In this document: positions 12,659 to 24,547 of the stretch, in pieces
How the letters are laid out: the number at the start of each line of letters is the position of its first letter
How positions within the stretch are numbered: the first letter of the stretch is position 1
Source: Tricholomella constricta
Lineage: Eukaryota; Basidiomycota; Agaricomycetes; Agaricales; Lyophyllaceae
Direction: 5' to 3'
Length of the DNA stretch: 64,000 bases
Assembly (NCBI GenBank): GCA_013368375.1
Contig: JAACJP010000006.1
Coordinates: 558,001 to 622,000 of the forward strand
The notes under the pieces: generated by a model
What the model saw: only the letters and a program-made list of their open reading frames with translations
Told to the model about the DNA's origin: nothing
The model's database searches: none
Translations under genes and position numbers: made by a program

Positions 12659-13717
12659 ATGTCGTTGTCGTCGACGTCGACGATCAAGGCGGCGTTGACG
12701 CAGCAGCTTGGCAGTAATGCCCAACCCTATTTCTCTGCCCTCAAGAGCTTCGTGACAGGACTGTCGTCGCGGTCCGAGTTTGACGATACAGTTCGTCAGC
12801 TGCTTGATGCTCCGACGCTCGTTCAACTGCATAATGCACTGATCATCTCGCTCTTCGACTCGACCATACACCGACATCCACCTCCCCTTATACCGGCGCA
12901 ATCCCAAGTGCACAAACAGCCTCCGTTGAAACGCCGACGCACAGACGACTATAACCAGATGCTGCGCTCTACCCGTCTTAAACGATGGACTCTAGGAACG
13001 GGCAAGCGGGAACGTGAACGGCTGCGCACACTTGAGACGATGGAGCCACCTCTTACGCGTCTTCCGATGGATGAAATATCCGGTGAACGGGGTGTCGTTC
13101 TGTTATCTGAGCGAGGCGGTGTGTACCACGCCTCCGTGCCACTTCCGCCATTGACGCCCTTCCAGATCCACCAGGGAGCCGTCTGCCGGTCCATCTATTT
13201 TCAATCAGTCGGGCACCTACGTTAAACCATATCGCTGATCGCATGAACCTCATATCGGCGCAGAACAATCTGGGACCGCCTGCCCGTAATGTCCCGTCTC
13301 TCATGAATCTTGCCTGCGAGGTTCGTGCCCTCCATATCAATGCTTCTTCTTTCGTCGTTAAACTGTCATGTCCAGGCTAAACTTAAGCAACTCATCACCC
13401 ACGCCCTCACTCTGACATCAACCTCGCATGCCATCTCCTCCATCTCGCCGTCCGCGTCAACTGACACTCTACATCGCCCTCCTCCCATACTCTCCCCATC
13501 AGCCTTTCAAACGCTCTTTACCATTGCACCTGCTGACCTCCCAAACAAGTCTGCCACCGCCATGCGTCTGGCGCTCGGCGAAACTGACGTTGTGGACGAT
13601 AATCACCACGATGTCGTGCTGCTGAAGGACCGCGAGGTCAGAGATCAGCGGTGGCAGATCGTGGCCTTGCTTGCGGAGAGGAGTACGGTGAGAGATGGGC
13701 TGCGGGGCATCACTTAG
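12659..13717 (+). CDS. HFI1: SAGA coactivator subunit Hfi1/Ada1
   Basis: The ATG at 12659 gives MSLSSTSTIKAALTQQLG. The next 90 residues match the SAGA-Tad1 signature: FSALKSFVTGLSSRSEFDD, then VRQLL, then TLVQLHNALIISLFDSTI. Two introns are needed: 13119-13165 (GTGTGT..CCAG), which joins LLSERG to DPPGSRLPVHL, and 13321-13375 (GTTCGT..CCAG), which joins SLMNLACE to AKLKQLITHAL. The stop is at 13715-13717, giving about 317 residues. In yeast Hfi1 is a core structural subunit of SAGA, with a histone-fold region pairing with other TAF-like proteins. Its start lies 83 bp from the makorin stop, so its promoter must sit within or overlap the makorin 3' end. Confidence 0.85.
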
Positions 13718-15431
13718 GGGGATGATTACCATGTGACTACCGACCTTACATCTATTCATGTCGCGGCTGAAATCACTGTTCCCTCCACATTTAACTGTAC
13801 GTTACTCGCAACTTCCGCGTCGCTATATTCTGAATGATAGATTAAACCTTTCAAACTTCTGATACTAGATTATATCATGGTGGCATGCGGGGAGGTACTG
13901 TAAGCCTACAGGAAGTCAAGCTTTGGAAAGATAGGTACGCAGGAAGATAGAACTAAAATAGAATCACGACTACATACACGTTATCGTATCATTATTGCAA
14001 CACAGAAGAGGCCCACCAGGCGCGTCCTGACTCATTGGGCGGTGCGCTGCCGCGTGCCTTCATTCCATTACCTAGAAGTTTCGTGAGCTCCAAAGGCCAA
14101 GAGTGATAGCGCAGTTGCCTACTCATTGGTCACTATTCTAGATAGGTCAAGGTCGAGTAAATTCTGCCCCTTTCAATTAAATCGACTAATTTCCTCGCGC
14201 GTGAAGTTATGATTACAGCGCTGGGACAGCCTCTCTCTCCATTTTAGGTCAATGTCGAGATCTTCGCAAAGTTCCGCCTGCAGGTCATCGTCCTCGGTAG
14301 CGTCAAGTTTCACTGTGGTGTATCCCTCAATGTCAAGGGCGTGCTCAGGAGAGAGAGGTCGGAGTGTGTCCCGCGGGTAGTAGCCACTGTATTCAATCAA
14401 CATTTCATTTCTCGTCTTCACCCGGTGAAATAAACATTCGATTGAGTACAGCTACAAGTGCAGGGCATCCATAAGAGGAGCTGGTATGCCGTACGTTGCT
14501 GTAATTGTGAGGCCGCGTTGGGCAAGCGCTGCAACGACCTGAGGATGGACAACAGCGCCACCCACTACTATTCGAACTTCATAGGGTTTGCTTCCATCAG
14601 AGGAGTCTGGCCGTGGTACAGTCAATCGCTGTTGATGCTGAGAGCAGAAAGGAGCGCCATTCAATACTTCCGATGACTTCACTGTAAGCTAGCTTGAGGT
14701 TGCAGGTATGAGCGTCATGGATACTAAGGGACAACGTTCATCAAAGGAACTTGAAATGTTTGATGTAATCAAGAAGAACATTACAACTGCCAAACGGTCA
14801 TTCAAAAAAATGATTTCCCTTTGTAGAGAAGAAATCAGAGTCTCAAGTCAGCTATGCGAGCTATGCGGCACCTATGCCCTAGGTTACCCGGCATAGTATG
14901 AATTTTCCAGCTTACAAAATGTTTGTAGGTTCAGTCTATGTATTGCTGTATTCTCTCAGTCTTGTTAAATGATAACATTTAGGAGCCGAGAGCGACTCAG
15001 GGCCGTTCGCCTCTCATCGTTCAGTAACTTCTTGTAAGAGTCTGACGATTAGAAAATTAAAAACGCAGCATGATGGGATCTTTTCGCCTGGCCATGTCAC
15101 TTTTTGTCGCCGCTTACCTTTTCAAATGGCATTAAATTTTCACAGGAGGTCACCCATTGAAGCGGACGAAAAATACAATAATTCGACTTACGTGTTCATG
15201 ATTGAACTTCTCGGGGCTGGTCTGGGCTGGTCCAATCGGACTATTGTAATTTCATGTCCTTTCGTTTTTTCGTCAGCTGATGACCATGCCTACGCCAGGG
15301 CAGTGCCTCTGCTCTTTTCCGAAACGACTGCGGCGTCCAGCGTGAAACACCATTGAGACTGATTGAGTGCTTCGAAAGATGCCATCAGTGACCCAACATA
15401 TCGGCCTGACTTCTCAGGCGGAAGAAAAACG
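13718..15431. other. Gene-poor interval with decayed coding traces
   Basis: About 1.7 kb without a convincing gene. It is more AT-rich than its surroundings, and plus-strand frames here are short and unremarkable. The only protein-like signal is the pair of minus-strand fragments at 14173-14682. I see no terminal repeats that would mark a transposon. Confidence 0.4.
14173..14682 (-). pseudogene. Possible remnant of an adenylate-forming enzyme
   Basis: Two minus-strand open stretches (14682-14452 and 14421-14173) are separated by a stop and have no clear start. The first contains VGGAVVHPQVVAALAQRGLT followed by ITATYG, which resembles the region before the A5 motif of ANL (acyl-CoA ligase/NRPS adenylation) enzymes, where GGAxxxP... 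and GYG(M)TE occur; the expected TE is replaced by IPAP. No ATP-binding P-loop or other core motif is nearby. I read it as a relic at most; the second stretch is not recognised. Confidence 0.22.
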
Positions 15432-15438
15432 TATAAAT
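15432..15438 (+). promoter_or_regulatory. TATA box of secreted-protein gene
   Basis: TATAAAT lies 219 bp upstream of the ATG at 15651. A likely 5'-UTR intron (GTGAGT at 15574, CTCAG ending at 15645) removes 72 nt of that leader, so the distance on the mature mRNA is compatible with a TATA-driven promoter. Confidence 0.45.
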
Positions 15439-15650
15439 GCAGCGCTGATATCTGTACTTTTTCTGCAGGCTGGCCCTCCAATCGCATCAACAAACTTCAC
15501 TCTACGAACCACTTTATCGTCTCGCCTTGATCCTCTGCCTGATTTCTCAGCTCTCCATCCGAAACCCAACCTCGTGAGTAATGCTGTCCCCACATCCCCA
15601 AAATGCAATTCTAACTTTGAATCTCTTTACGCCTTATGACCTCAGACAAA

Positions 15651-16343
15651 ATGCGCTTTTCCTTGTTGTTCTTCGTTGTTTTGGCGACAGGCATGTCGAC
15701 TGTACACTCTTTCCGAGTGTCCATGGTGCTCCTCGAGACACTGTGGCGTACAGGAAATGCCGGTAAACCCGTGGCAGGCAAAGCCGAAGGTTTAATCAGG
15801 CACTTCGGAAAGTTGGACACGGCTGGCAAATTCACACCTTCGGCGTGAGTTTCAATTTATGCAAAACATACAGTCAACGTTGAGCTAATTTACATGCAGG
15901 AATGGGCTTTCAACGAACTTGAATCCCAAACAGCTTCCCGGCGCTGAAAAAGCAAAGATATACTTGTGGGTGGAATTGAAAAGTTTGAGCCTGTGAATAA
16001 TATCTGATGTGATTCGTGGTCTAGCAACGACTCGGAAAACTTTGAGAGGGCAGGCTTCAAAGTGATCAAGGACGGCAAGGGCGGCAGCGGGCACGTCACT
16101 ATTGCACTCACGCAAGCCGAGACACCGACCGCGCTGCTGGAGAGACTAAATAAGGTGGATGGCTGGACTGGGCCAAAAAGCCTTGCCGATGCGCTCAAGG
16201 TGTACGAAGCTGAGAACGTACCAAAGAAGGGAAGTGCGGCGGTCGCGGAAAAGGGCAAGGGAAAGCGTTCGATGCCGCCGAGCGGCCGCGAGACCATGAT
16301 GAAGGCTATGGCAGAGAAGCGATCCGAATATGCTATGGTCTAA
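15651..16343 (+). CDS. Small secreted protein, unknown function
   Basis: The ATG at 15651 opens MRFSLLFFVVLATGMSTVHS, a classic signal peptide; cleavage is likely after VHS. Introns follow at 15845-15899 (GTGAGT..GCAG) and from about 15968 (GTGGGT) to about 16024 (TCTAG); the second joins AKIY to FNDSENFERAGFKV. The mature protein is about 170 residues, without Cys pairs, with Lys-rich tail segments (KGKGKR). The TAA is at 16341-16343. I do not recognise the family. A 5'-UTR intron ends six bases before the ATG, which supports this start over the in-frame ATG at 15636 that would lie inside that intron. The layout (TATA box, UTR intron, signal peptide, short product) is common for regulated secreted proteins of basidiomycetes, but a role is not inferable. 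Confidence 0.65.
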
Positions 16344-17117
16344 AGGCATATCGTTCAGATAGTTCTTGTCATGCACTAATCATATATGATGATTTACCGA
16401 GCTCCAATTCGCCAGTGAAAGATCCCTGTAGAGTTGTGCTGGAGTGGATTATTGGGAAGAAACAGTCCTCAAACCTTGAGACATAAATGAGGGAATAGTA
16501 TTACGGTCGGAAAGACACCCAGCGCAGATGATGAACTGGGAAGAGACACGCTAGATTAGGCTGAGGTGAAAAGCTGAACGATTTTCAGCGCACAGCTTTC
16601 TACAATCAACTGAACAGCCCCTAGAGAGGGAAATAGGCCAAAGGTAGCGAGGGGAGTGGAAGCGTTAGAAATTACAGGACTTGGTGTATTGACCAGACTA
16701 GATTGACAACTTTGGCGCTGCGCGAGTCGCTCGTTCGTACGTGCGCTCTGACATATGAAAAGTGAACAGTCGGAGGCAATATCTTGCCGCCAGAGATTGA
16801 TAAAACTTGAAAGTTCGCCCAAGTAATCCGCGAATTGCCATGAGCCCATCATTTTCTTTTTCCTGGTCAGAGGAATCGCCCGTCAGTGACGTCTGGCAAA
16901 TCAAGCTTTGTCGAGATATAGATGCCCAGCTGTCATCTGTCGGAGATAGATGGCGAACCGCCTGACGAAAGGTATAAGTGAGGACTGTAGTTTGGAACGG
17001 AATTGTGATGCTTGAAGTAATTGGAATTACTATAGCTGATTACGTTACGTAAGTAAGTCACGGCGTCACAAGCTCAGGAAAGAACGGCCCGCCGTGAATT
17101 AGGCCACAGAAATCTTC
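16344..17117. other. Intergenic, no gene seen
   Basis: This 774-bp interval separates the secreted-protein gene from LYC1. The open frames on both strands are short and low in protein-like character. I see no repeat or RNA gene. The right part must hold the LYC1 promoter. Confidence 0.4.
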
Positions 17118-18396
17118 ATGGCCGTTGAATTATCCTCCCTCTCCCTCTTCGTCGCAACCCCCGAACAAATCACGGAATCAAGGCGACGGACTTTTGTGCA
17201 ATGGGGAAGGGGAATGACAGAGGAGGAATACCTGGCGCGGGATGCATTTACAGATAAGCATGAAAATGCTCAAGACGGACGACTGATTACATGGTATGTT
17301 TTAAGCTGGCTTCTACATCGAGATTCTGATAATCTAACGTATGATGCTCGTAGGGTTTTGACACCCCGGGATGATCCAAGCTCCTTAGCGTTTGTGTCCT
17401 CCTGCGAAACGTACTTACTTGCGCTCCGCCCCAAACTCGCCCAGCTCGTCCTTACACAATGACAGGTTTCGCCGTGAAGGCCTACTCTTGCAGCAGCCTT
17501 CCTCCGATAATGGCAAAGACCGTATTACCCCCCAAAAAGTCACCTGTTACGGGATTGCATCGGTTTTCACTCCAGCGTCTTTCCGAGGCAATGGATACGC
17601 GCGGCATATGATGCGCTTGCTGCATTGGGTCATAGCGGACGCTTCTCGTCTGCCCAGAGCTTTTCCCGAAGAGTGGGGCGCGCCCCCTGTTAATGTTGCA
17701 TGCGCAGGCGACGGGTTGTTCTCGGTGCTGTGGAGCGACGTGGGAACAAACTTCTACAGCCGCTGTGGTCCTGCTGCTGATCAAGAGGGATGGATCGTGA
17801 GGGATGCTGTATCCACTACCTGGGATGTCCGTCACGAAAGCCCAATTTCGGACCAGGACCCTGCTTCTGGTTGGACTTGGCTTGACGAGCCTGGGGTCTT
17901 GGATCTCTGGGAGAAGGACGCCAACCACATCGCATCTATCTTGAAACTGCCTGATAATTTCCGGGTTTCGTTCACATTCCTCCCCAATAGAGGAGTTGCG
18001 GCCTTCCAGCATCGGAGGAACATACATTTCCTCAATCAGTTGGTGCCCCGGATCGAACATTGGGGAATCATGGCAGAACCGCGTTCTTCGGGAGCGATGC
18101 CTGCTGCATTCGCTACTTGGACGTTTGACGCTCGACCGCCGGGGCCCAAAACCCTCCTTATTACGCGGTTGGATTGTCGACCTGACGATTTCGAAAATTT
18201 ATTCGCAATGGTAACGACGGCTGCAAAGAGACAAGGCATGGAGAAGATCGAAATTTATAACTTACCAGAGCAACTTCAGCCTGCTGCCACGAAATTGGGA
18301 GGTACCACTGGTGAACGAGATGAACATTTGTCAGCTTTCAAGTGGTACGGAACCGAGGATCCACGCCAGGTTGCTTGGCTTCTTAACGAGAGGTGA
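17118..18396 (+). CDS. LYC1: LYC1-family lysine N-acetyltransferase (GNAT)
   Basis: The start is ATG 17118 (MAVELSSLSLFVATPEQITE). Two introns, from about 17293 (GGTATG) to 17354 and from about 17408 to 17470, produce the junctions ITWVLTPRDDP and SCETFRREGLL. This recreates the Lyc1 N-terminal signature (W.L.PRDDP, then SCET). Further on, YGIASVFTPASFRGNGYARH is the GNAT acetyl-CoA-binding segment (R-G-N-G-Y-A), and SVLWSDVGTNFYSRCG is the Lyc1-type S/D-VG-FY box. The C-terminal domain runs to the TGA at 18394-18396. In yeasts such as Yarrowia, Lyc1 acetylates free L-lysine as the first step of lysine breakdown. The product here is about 385 residues, usual for the family. Specificity is inferred from the family only. 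Confidence 0.8.
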
Positions 18397-18648
18397 GCTC
18401 GAGTTACAGATCTTCTCGCCAGTGAGTATTTATAAGTTCGGCAGGTTTTGCTGGTGTTAGACGTTGGATTATACTTGGAAATTTTCGTGAAAGAACGATA
18501 GTGCGTCTGACGTTGGTTTTTAAGGCCATAGTGGAAGTCGGACGAGGTTGGTGTAATACTGGCCAATTTGTGCTCGCTATGATGGATGCGTTTAAGGTAT
18601 ATCAGTGCGTAAATAAACATATGCACAACCTTGCGTGCTATTAGTTAG

Positions 18649-21138
18649 ATGTCTTCCCGCTCTCCACGACTGTTTCGTTCTTCGTGGGTTTCCTGGTGCC
18701 TTTCTGTACTCACTGTCCTACTCTTCGTTTGGTCTTTCCCACTCTTACAGAAGACGCAAGCTGGTGTACATGTCGTCGAATTTCAGCATGCGATCATTCC
18801 AAGCTCACTCATAGACGACCCTGTGTTGGCCAGTCAATTGAAAGCACCGCCAGCCCCTGCGTACTCTTTGACTGCTATACTCCCTGTGACCCGGGCGTCG
18901 ATTGCCTCCCTCGAAGAGTCTCTTACGCCGTTACTCGAACCGTCGCACCTCCGCGAAATCATCCTTCTCTGTACACAAGACATCATCTCTCAAGCTCGCT
19001 CTATCCTCCGACAGGTCGTATCCTCAGGACCCGATTGCCCAGACATTCTACTGCAGACTCCAACCATTGGTCTTGACCGGCACACCAGCATCATTCGTGC
19101 CGCCACTCAAGCTTCAACAGAATGGGTTTTGCTTATGGATCACGAAGGATTGGCTCGGGAATCCAACTATTCGCGCGAGATCCTGCTCAAGCCACCAGCT
19201 GTTTCAGTCCCTTTTGGCCCCAGAGGTGTCCGCTTCTCCGCACACAATTTATCTGGATCGACTATTATTGAATCGAACAGCGAATTTCAGCCGGCGTTAT
19301 ATCTACTTCCACCGTTCGTCCTGCCTGCGTCCTCTGCTATGTTTCATCATCAACAAACGGCTGATATATGGGCCGCCCTTGGTAAACATATCGCTGAATC
19401 TGGAAGTGGAGTTGGTGGTATTGTCTTTGGAACTGGCTTGCTCTCGCATCAGTTTGGACTAGAAGTCTCCGTAACGAGTTCCAATGGTGCTCATTCGCCA
19501 ATAAACGGGCTATCAAACAGATCACAAGAAGCGTGTCCTTACCATCCTGTACTACCAGCGGCCTCTCGAGCTTCGGGCGTCTTTGTGATTCTACTTCCGA
19601 AATTCGAGGATTTCCTAGAACTCGGCCCACTGGCATGTATGCTACAAGAGCAAGGCCATGATATACAGGCGTGTGTCTACGAAAATCCTGGTGGCGGCAC
19701 TATAGAGCGGGAAGATCAACAATTCGCATTGGAACATTGTAATTTGACATACGTATCGCTATGTTCAAGGTCAATACTTCAGTCGCCACGACGTTTGGGC
19801 TGGCTTCGAGAAGTTGCGTCTCGAGCTGATGTCCTCTTGGCTCTTCGTGAGGAAGAAAACGTTACGAACCTACTCGATGATCCCGGAATATCTGCTGTCC
19901 TTGTACGACTTTCCCGGGCAGACATTCCATATTCAACATGGATGGGCTCGCTCTCTTTGGTTGAATGGCAGAGTTCGTCACGTATTTCTTTACTATTTTA
20001 TCTACTCATTCGAAGAAATTAGATTGGAACACGCCCCGCATCGATATCAGCATTATCACAAAGGACAGACCTCGTTCCCTTGCACGACTCCTGACTTCGC
20101 TCTCGAAAGGCATATTCTTTGGTGACCCCGTTGACCTTCGCCTGAACCTCGAGCAAACATCTGACCTGGAAACAATGAAGATGGCTGAGAATCTTTCGTG
20201 GAGCCATGGCTCTATTTTTCTTCATCATCGTATAATACAGGGCGGACTTCTTCCAGCTGTCGTGGAGTCTTGGTACCCGCGTTCGAACGACACATATGGT
20301 TTGCTTCTAGAAGACGACATAGAGCTTTCTCCATTATTTTACGCGTGGGCTAAAATGTCTCTCCTTCGATATAGGTTTCGGTGCTTTCTTCTTCTCGCCT
20401 GCTTCTTGCCTCATCTTGATCCACAGATACGGACATCACACCGACCGGTCCCTCCATATGTTCGGCATAAGCTTGTATCAGCAGAAAAACGTCGAGCTTC
20501 CGCCTGAAGGCCGGCGCCTCTTTAATGCACACAAACTCTTCAATACTAGCGGCATCCCCAACCCAAACACACCATACCTTTCTCCAATCCCATGTAGCTG
20601 GGGCGCCATATACTTTCCCGAACACTGGCGGGAGTTCCACGCCTATCTCTCCATCCGCCTCTCCGAATACTCAATGAAGATCGACCAACCTATCGTCCCG
20701 AATGTACGCTCCAACAAATGGACCAAGTCCTGGAAGAAATACTTCATCGAGCTGGTGTACCTCCGCGGCTATGTCATGCTGTACCCGAACTACCCCGAAT
20801 TCATATCGCTGTCGACAAACCACCTGGAAGTCGGCTCGCATGTCAAGGTCCGCACGAAGGAGAAGCAGAAGCAGTTCATCGTTCCGCTGATGCAGCTTCC
20901 GTCGTCGCCATCGATATCCTTGCCGCCCACGATCGGACTTTTGGACTTGCCGGACGGCACCCTTCCGCAGTGGAACGCACTTCCTGTGCTCAACCTGACT
21001 GGAGGTCTGACGACGCTGGAAACGCTGGTAGCAGTGGGACACGCACGTCGCACAGAGCTCACGGGGTGCACCGCCGCGCCTGCCGCATTCGATATCCAGG
21101 AGCTCATGTGCATAAGACCAAAACGCCGGAAGCCTTGA
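18649..21138 (+). CDS. Membrane-anchored family-2 glycosyltransferase-like protein
   Basis: The ATG at 18649 begins a type-II membrane protein: short basic tail, then a hydrophobic anchor (SWCLSVLTVLLFVWSFPL). The first exon (457 codons before read-through) contains one GT-A-like part (YSLTAILPVTRASIASLEES). Splicing from VEWQ into KLDWNTPRIDISIITKDRPR brings in a second GT2-like start, with LLLEDDIELSP as the acidic DxD-type motif. A third splice joins LLRYR to YGHHTDRSLH. The last exon has conserved-looking Trp/Tyr blocks (CSWGAIYFPEHW) and ends at 21136-21138. The two consecutive GT-like starts could reflect one split domain or a degenerate duplicate. Position in the Golgi or ER lumen is inferred from the anchor. 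The sugar donor and acceptor are unknown. Confidence 0.72.
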
Positions 21139-21732
21139 CAAAAACTTGGATACGGCGCTGCCTCCGGGTATATAAATAGCACGCGAAGTAAGGATTCTGT
21201 AGATACATATTCATTTCAATTCGTTACAGTTTGTGTTATAAATACGTCAGGCAAACACGACGACGAGCGGCGCCGCCACGATGGTTTGGAACAACAAACA
21301 ACACAGATGGGAATGGATGAGTGAGAGTGATGCTTGATTCAGAGTCAGTCATCAGTAGAAGAAAGAGTTAGAGAGACGTAAGCCAAAAGTAAAGGGGGAT
21401 TTATCCACAATGATATGTAGAGGGAGGGGGATTGATTGGTGGAGATGGTGGTGGTGGAGGGAGGGAGGACAGACAGTGCAGAGATACAGCTTAAAATCAA
21501 AGATTGGATTGATATGGAGGATCAGCGGCGTTACCGCTGGGAACCGTGAATGGATGAATGATGATGCAAGAGACGATTCGTGGATGGAGGATGTCAGTGA
21601 TAATGCTATATAAAACTGGAAGAGCAAAAAAGGCCGAATGGATGGATCGATGGATAAACAAAAGACATTGGGGACGAGACCATCATCGGATGATGAGATG
21701 CAATGCGATGGAACGGAATGGAACGAGTTTAG
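21139..21732. other. Convergent intergenic region with purine-rich tract
   Basis: 594 bp between the 3' ends of the glycosyltransferase and the acidic nuclear protein. It contains a low-complexity purine-rich, GGTGG/GGAGGG-rich segment at about 21410-21475 and GATGGATGG-like runs at about 21548-21665. No gene is seen; both 3' UTRs are expected here. Confidence 0.4.
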
Positions 21733-24547
21733 TTAGAGGTTCAAAGGCGGGACAGACGACATGAAAAAGTTTGTGCGCTGCGACGAGCTCGTGCTGCGCG
21801 ACTTGAGATTCGGATGGTGATGGTGGGTGTGGTGCTGGTGGTGCTGATGCTGGTGATGGACGGAGCCGTAGCTTTTGCGCTTCAGCTTGCGCTCTCTTCT
21901 GAGCTCCTTGCGGCTCTTGTGCGGGTAGTTGTCATGGCGGTGGTTCTGCTGCGGCGGGATGTGGTGTTGATGCAAGTGCGAGTGCGAGGGCATGTTCGTC
22001 GGGGTGCGATCGCCGTCGCGGTCGCGCACAGGCAGGATGACGGGCGAGATGACGACGCTCATCTTGCGCGAACGGCGCTGCGCGTTGTTGGCTGCCTTGT
22101 TCTGCCAGAGCATGGTGCTGAGCGGACTGGACTTCATCATGCTGCCGTAATCGGTCTTGGACCCTGGCGTGGTGTCTGAACCCCAACCGGCAGCACCGTC
22201 GACAGCCTCGCGGCTCTGGCGAAACGCGCCGACGGAGATGATGTCCCAGCGATTGTAGCTCTTGAGTTGTTTGCGCGACTCGTTCTCAGTCGAGGTGCTT
22301 TGGGAGTCGGAGGGATCAGGGTCCAGGAACGAAGCTTCCAATACGTCATTAAGATCAACAAGCTCTGCACTCGCCATTTCCGGAGACATCGTGATAGCTT
22401 CCTCTGCGGTGGGCGTCAGCAGATGGAAAGGGGACGGGCTGCATGCGGAGATGGGTGATTTCTGGGAGGCCAGGTGCCGCTGTAGCAGGTGTTCAACCTG
22501 GCAGATAACCTCGCGATAAGAACACGTGTAACAACGAGGTGATTAAAAGGCGACTTACGGCCTTGTAATGGGAGAAGGAGGATCTCCGGCGGCGGAATCT
22601 CGGATGTGGCGAGGGGATGTCTTTGTGCGAGTCATCAATGATGGCCTGACGATTCTCCTTGACGGGTATAAACTGTCCAGTACGAGGACCAGCACCTCCA
22701 GCATTGGACGAGGCCCTGCTAAAGATCTTTGTGGTGGAATCATACTCGTCGTCCGAGTCCCAGAAGACCTTCCCAGAGAGGATATCCGCCGGCTTCGGCG
22801 AATCGAGGCATGAGCCAAACGGCCTGCGATCCCGAGGGCCCGGGCTCACGGCAGGACTCATGGTGGACATGGGGTTGATTGCAGAGACGCTGAAGGGAAG
22901 GTTGAACAGCCTCATGGCGCGCTCGTTGGGAAGATCGTCTTCGCCCACGAGTTCTTCGTCTGTCGTCTCCCCTTCGCCCTCACCCGCATCTTCCTCATAA
23001 CCCCCATCATCGACATCCGTTGACATCTCGACGTCACTCTCTTGGCTTGGAGATGCACTCGTCTCTGCGAGGGCGGCAGCGTGTGCTTCAAAGTCCATGT
23101 CCAGCATCCCTTGGCCTTCGCGCAGACCGTTGGTAAACACGATCTGGCCGTCCCAGCCTTCGGTGATCTCGAACTCTGGCGGCATGGATGGGAGACTGGT
23201 TATGGACGCCTCCATCGAGTCCATATCCGAGTGATCGCCATCATCGCCGTCATCGGTCGAGGACGACGCGTCGCGATCCTCAGAGTCGGAGAGGTTGGCA
23301 AAGAAAAGATCGGCGTCAAAGCTAGATTCGTCGTCATCCTCGGACCAGCCAGTGGCGACACCGATGTACCCAGCGCCGGTGCTTCTTTCGTCTGTCTCTT
23401 CCTCGTCCGGCTCATTACCGTCATCGTCATCATCATCGTCGTCGTCGTCGTCCTCAGTTGCATCGGAGTCGACATCCATCTCGGCATCGCTGAGCCCCAC
23501 GCTTTTCTTGCGGGAGCGGATGACCCACGCGTTGTGGGGGTCTCTTTTCTTGGGGGCTTCGTCGCCCAGTAACTCGCGGCGAACACGGGCCCGATCGTGC
23601 ATCTGGGACAAGATAAACTTTTCTTCCTCGGCCTCGATCGAGGAATCGCTGTCATCAAAGCCCGAGAGGTCGCTGGAGCTGTCTGAGGACGAAGAGGCGC
23701 GCGAGGACAGCGCGGAGGCAGAGACAAAGGTCGGGAATTGGACAGACTGGGCGTCGTCGTCGTCGTCTTCGAAATGATAGTGATGGTCAACATCACTGAG
23801 GTCGGAGGATTCGCTGGTAACGACGCGTCGCCGCTTAGAGGCCGCAGAAGACTTTTTAGTGATGGGCGTGCCTTTGAGCGGGGCAGGTAGACGGGCAGAA
23901 GATTTTTTCTGCTTGGCAGGCAGAGCTGTTTTGAGAGATTGGGATGTCTGCGATTGCAGCGTGGGTGCCGCGTGGGCGTCGGCTACAGATCTGGCAGCAA
24001 GTTGGCGGGCGGCAACGACCGCTTTTGGGGGGCGGCCCCTTCGTTTGGGTTGGATGGCGTGGGAGGTGGAAGTGGAAGTGGAAGTGGAAGCAGAGGGCTG
24101 GGGGATGTAGGAGGTTAAAAAAAAGTCGCCGTCGGTTTCTGCGGCGGATGTCGTCCCTTGGAGATTCCTGGATCTGTTGGGAGCAGATGAGTGAGGAGCA
24201 CGTCGCTTGCCGAGCATGCTTTGTGGGACGGTGAGTTTTATCTTTAGGGAGGGAAGGATGGGCTTGGAGGTAGAGACTGGGGGGGCAGATGAGAGATTGG
24301 ATCGCGATGCAGAGGCAGCACTGAGCTGTGACATTGAAAGGGGGGCTGGAGGAAGGAGCTGAGGCCTGTTGTCGCAAGTGCACTCGCCATCGCAGACTGG
24401 ACAAATGTCGTTGTCGTCGTCGTCGTAGAGATTTATGGCGGGAGACGGCGGTGGAGAAGGTTGTTTTTGTAGAACTTAGGGATGATTAGCGATAGATATG
24501 GCAGCGATGGGACGTGTATACTCACCGGAGAAACGATTTTTTTGCAT
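21733..24547 (-). CDS. Acidic nuclear regulator, IFH1/CRF1-like
   Basis: The short first exon (ATG at 24547, MQKNRFS) splices to VLQKQPSPPPSPAINLY, then an acidic run and a Cys motif DICPVCDGECTC (CxxCxxxCxC). A Ser-rich basic region with an AT-hook-like KRRGRPPK follows, then long Asp/Glu blocks, GETTDEELVGEDDLP and KVFWDSDDEY. After a further splice the C-terminal exon has RWDIISVGAFRQSRE, a basic cluster (RKELRRERKLKRKS) and a His-rich tail, ending in a TAA at 21733-21735. The (D/E)TTDE...LP pattern recalls the CRF1/IFH1 coactivator family that acts on ribosomal-protein genes, but I am unsure. The Cys motif, AT-hook and acidity support a nuclear, chromatin-linked role. Total length is about 870 residues. 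Confidence 0.55.

Noticed and set aside
16556..16904. Minus-strand 98-codon frame
   Set aside because: No start context, introns or domain support; composition is not protein-like.
21168..21178. TATATAAATAG box
   Set aside because: It lies just after the glycosyltransferase stop, with no gene downstream on that strand at a fitting distance; the AT run is likely part of the 3' UTR.
23400..23480. GTCGTCGTC/CATCATC runs as a microsatellite
   Set aside because: They are the codons of the Asp/Glu blocks of the acidic regulator on the minus strand.
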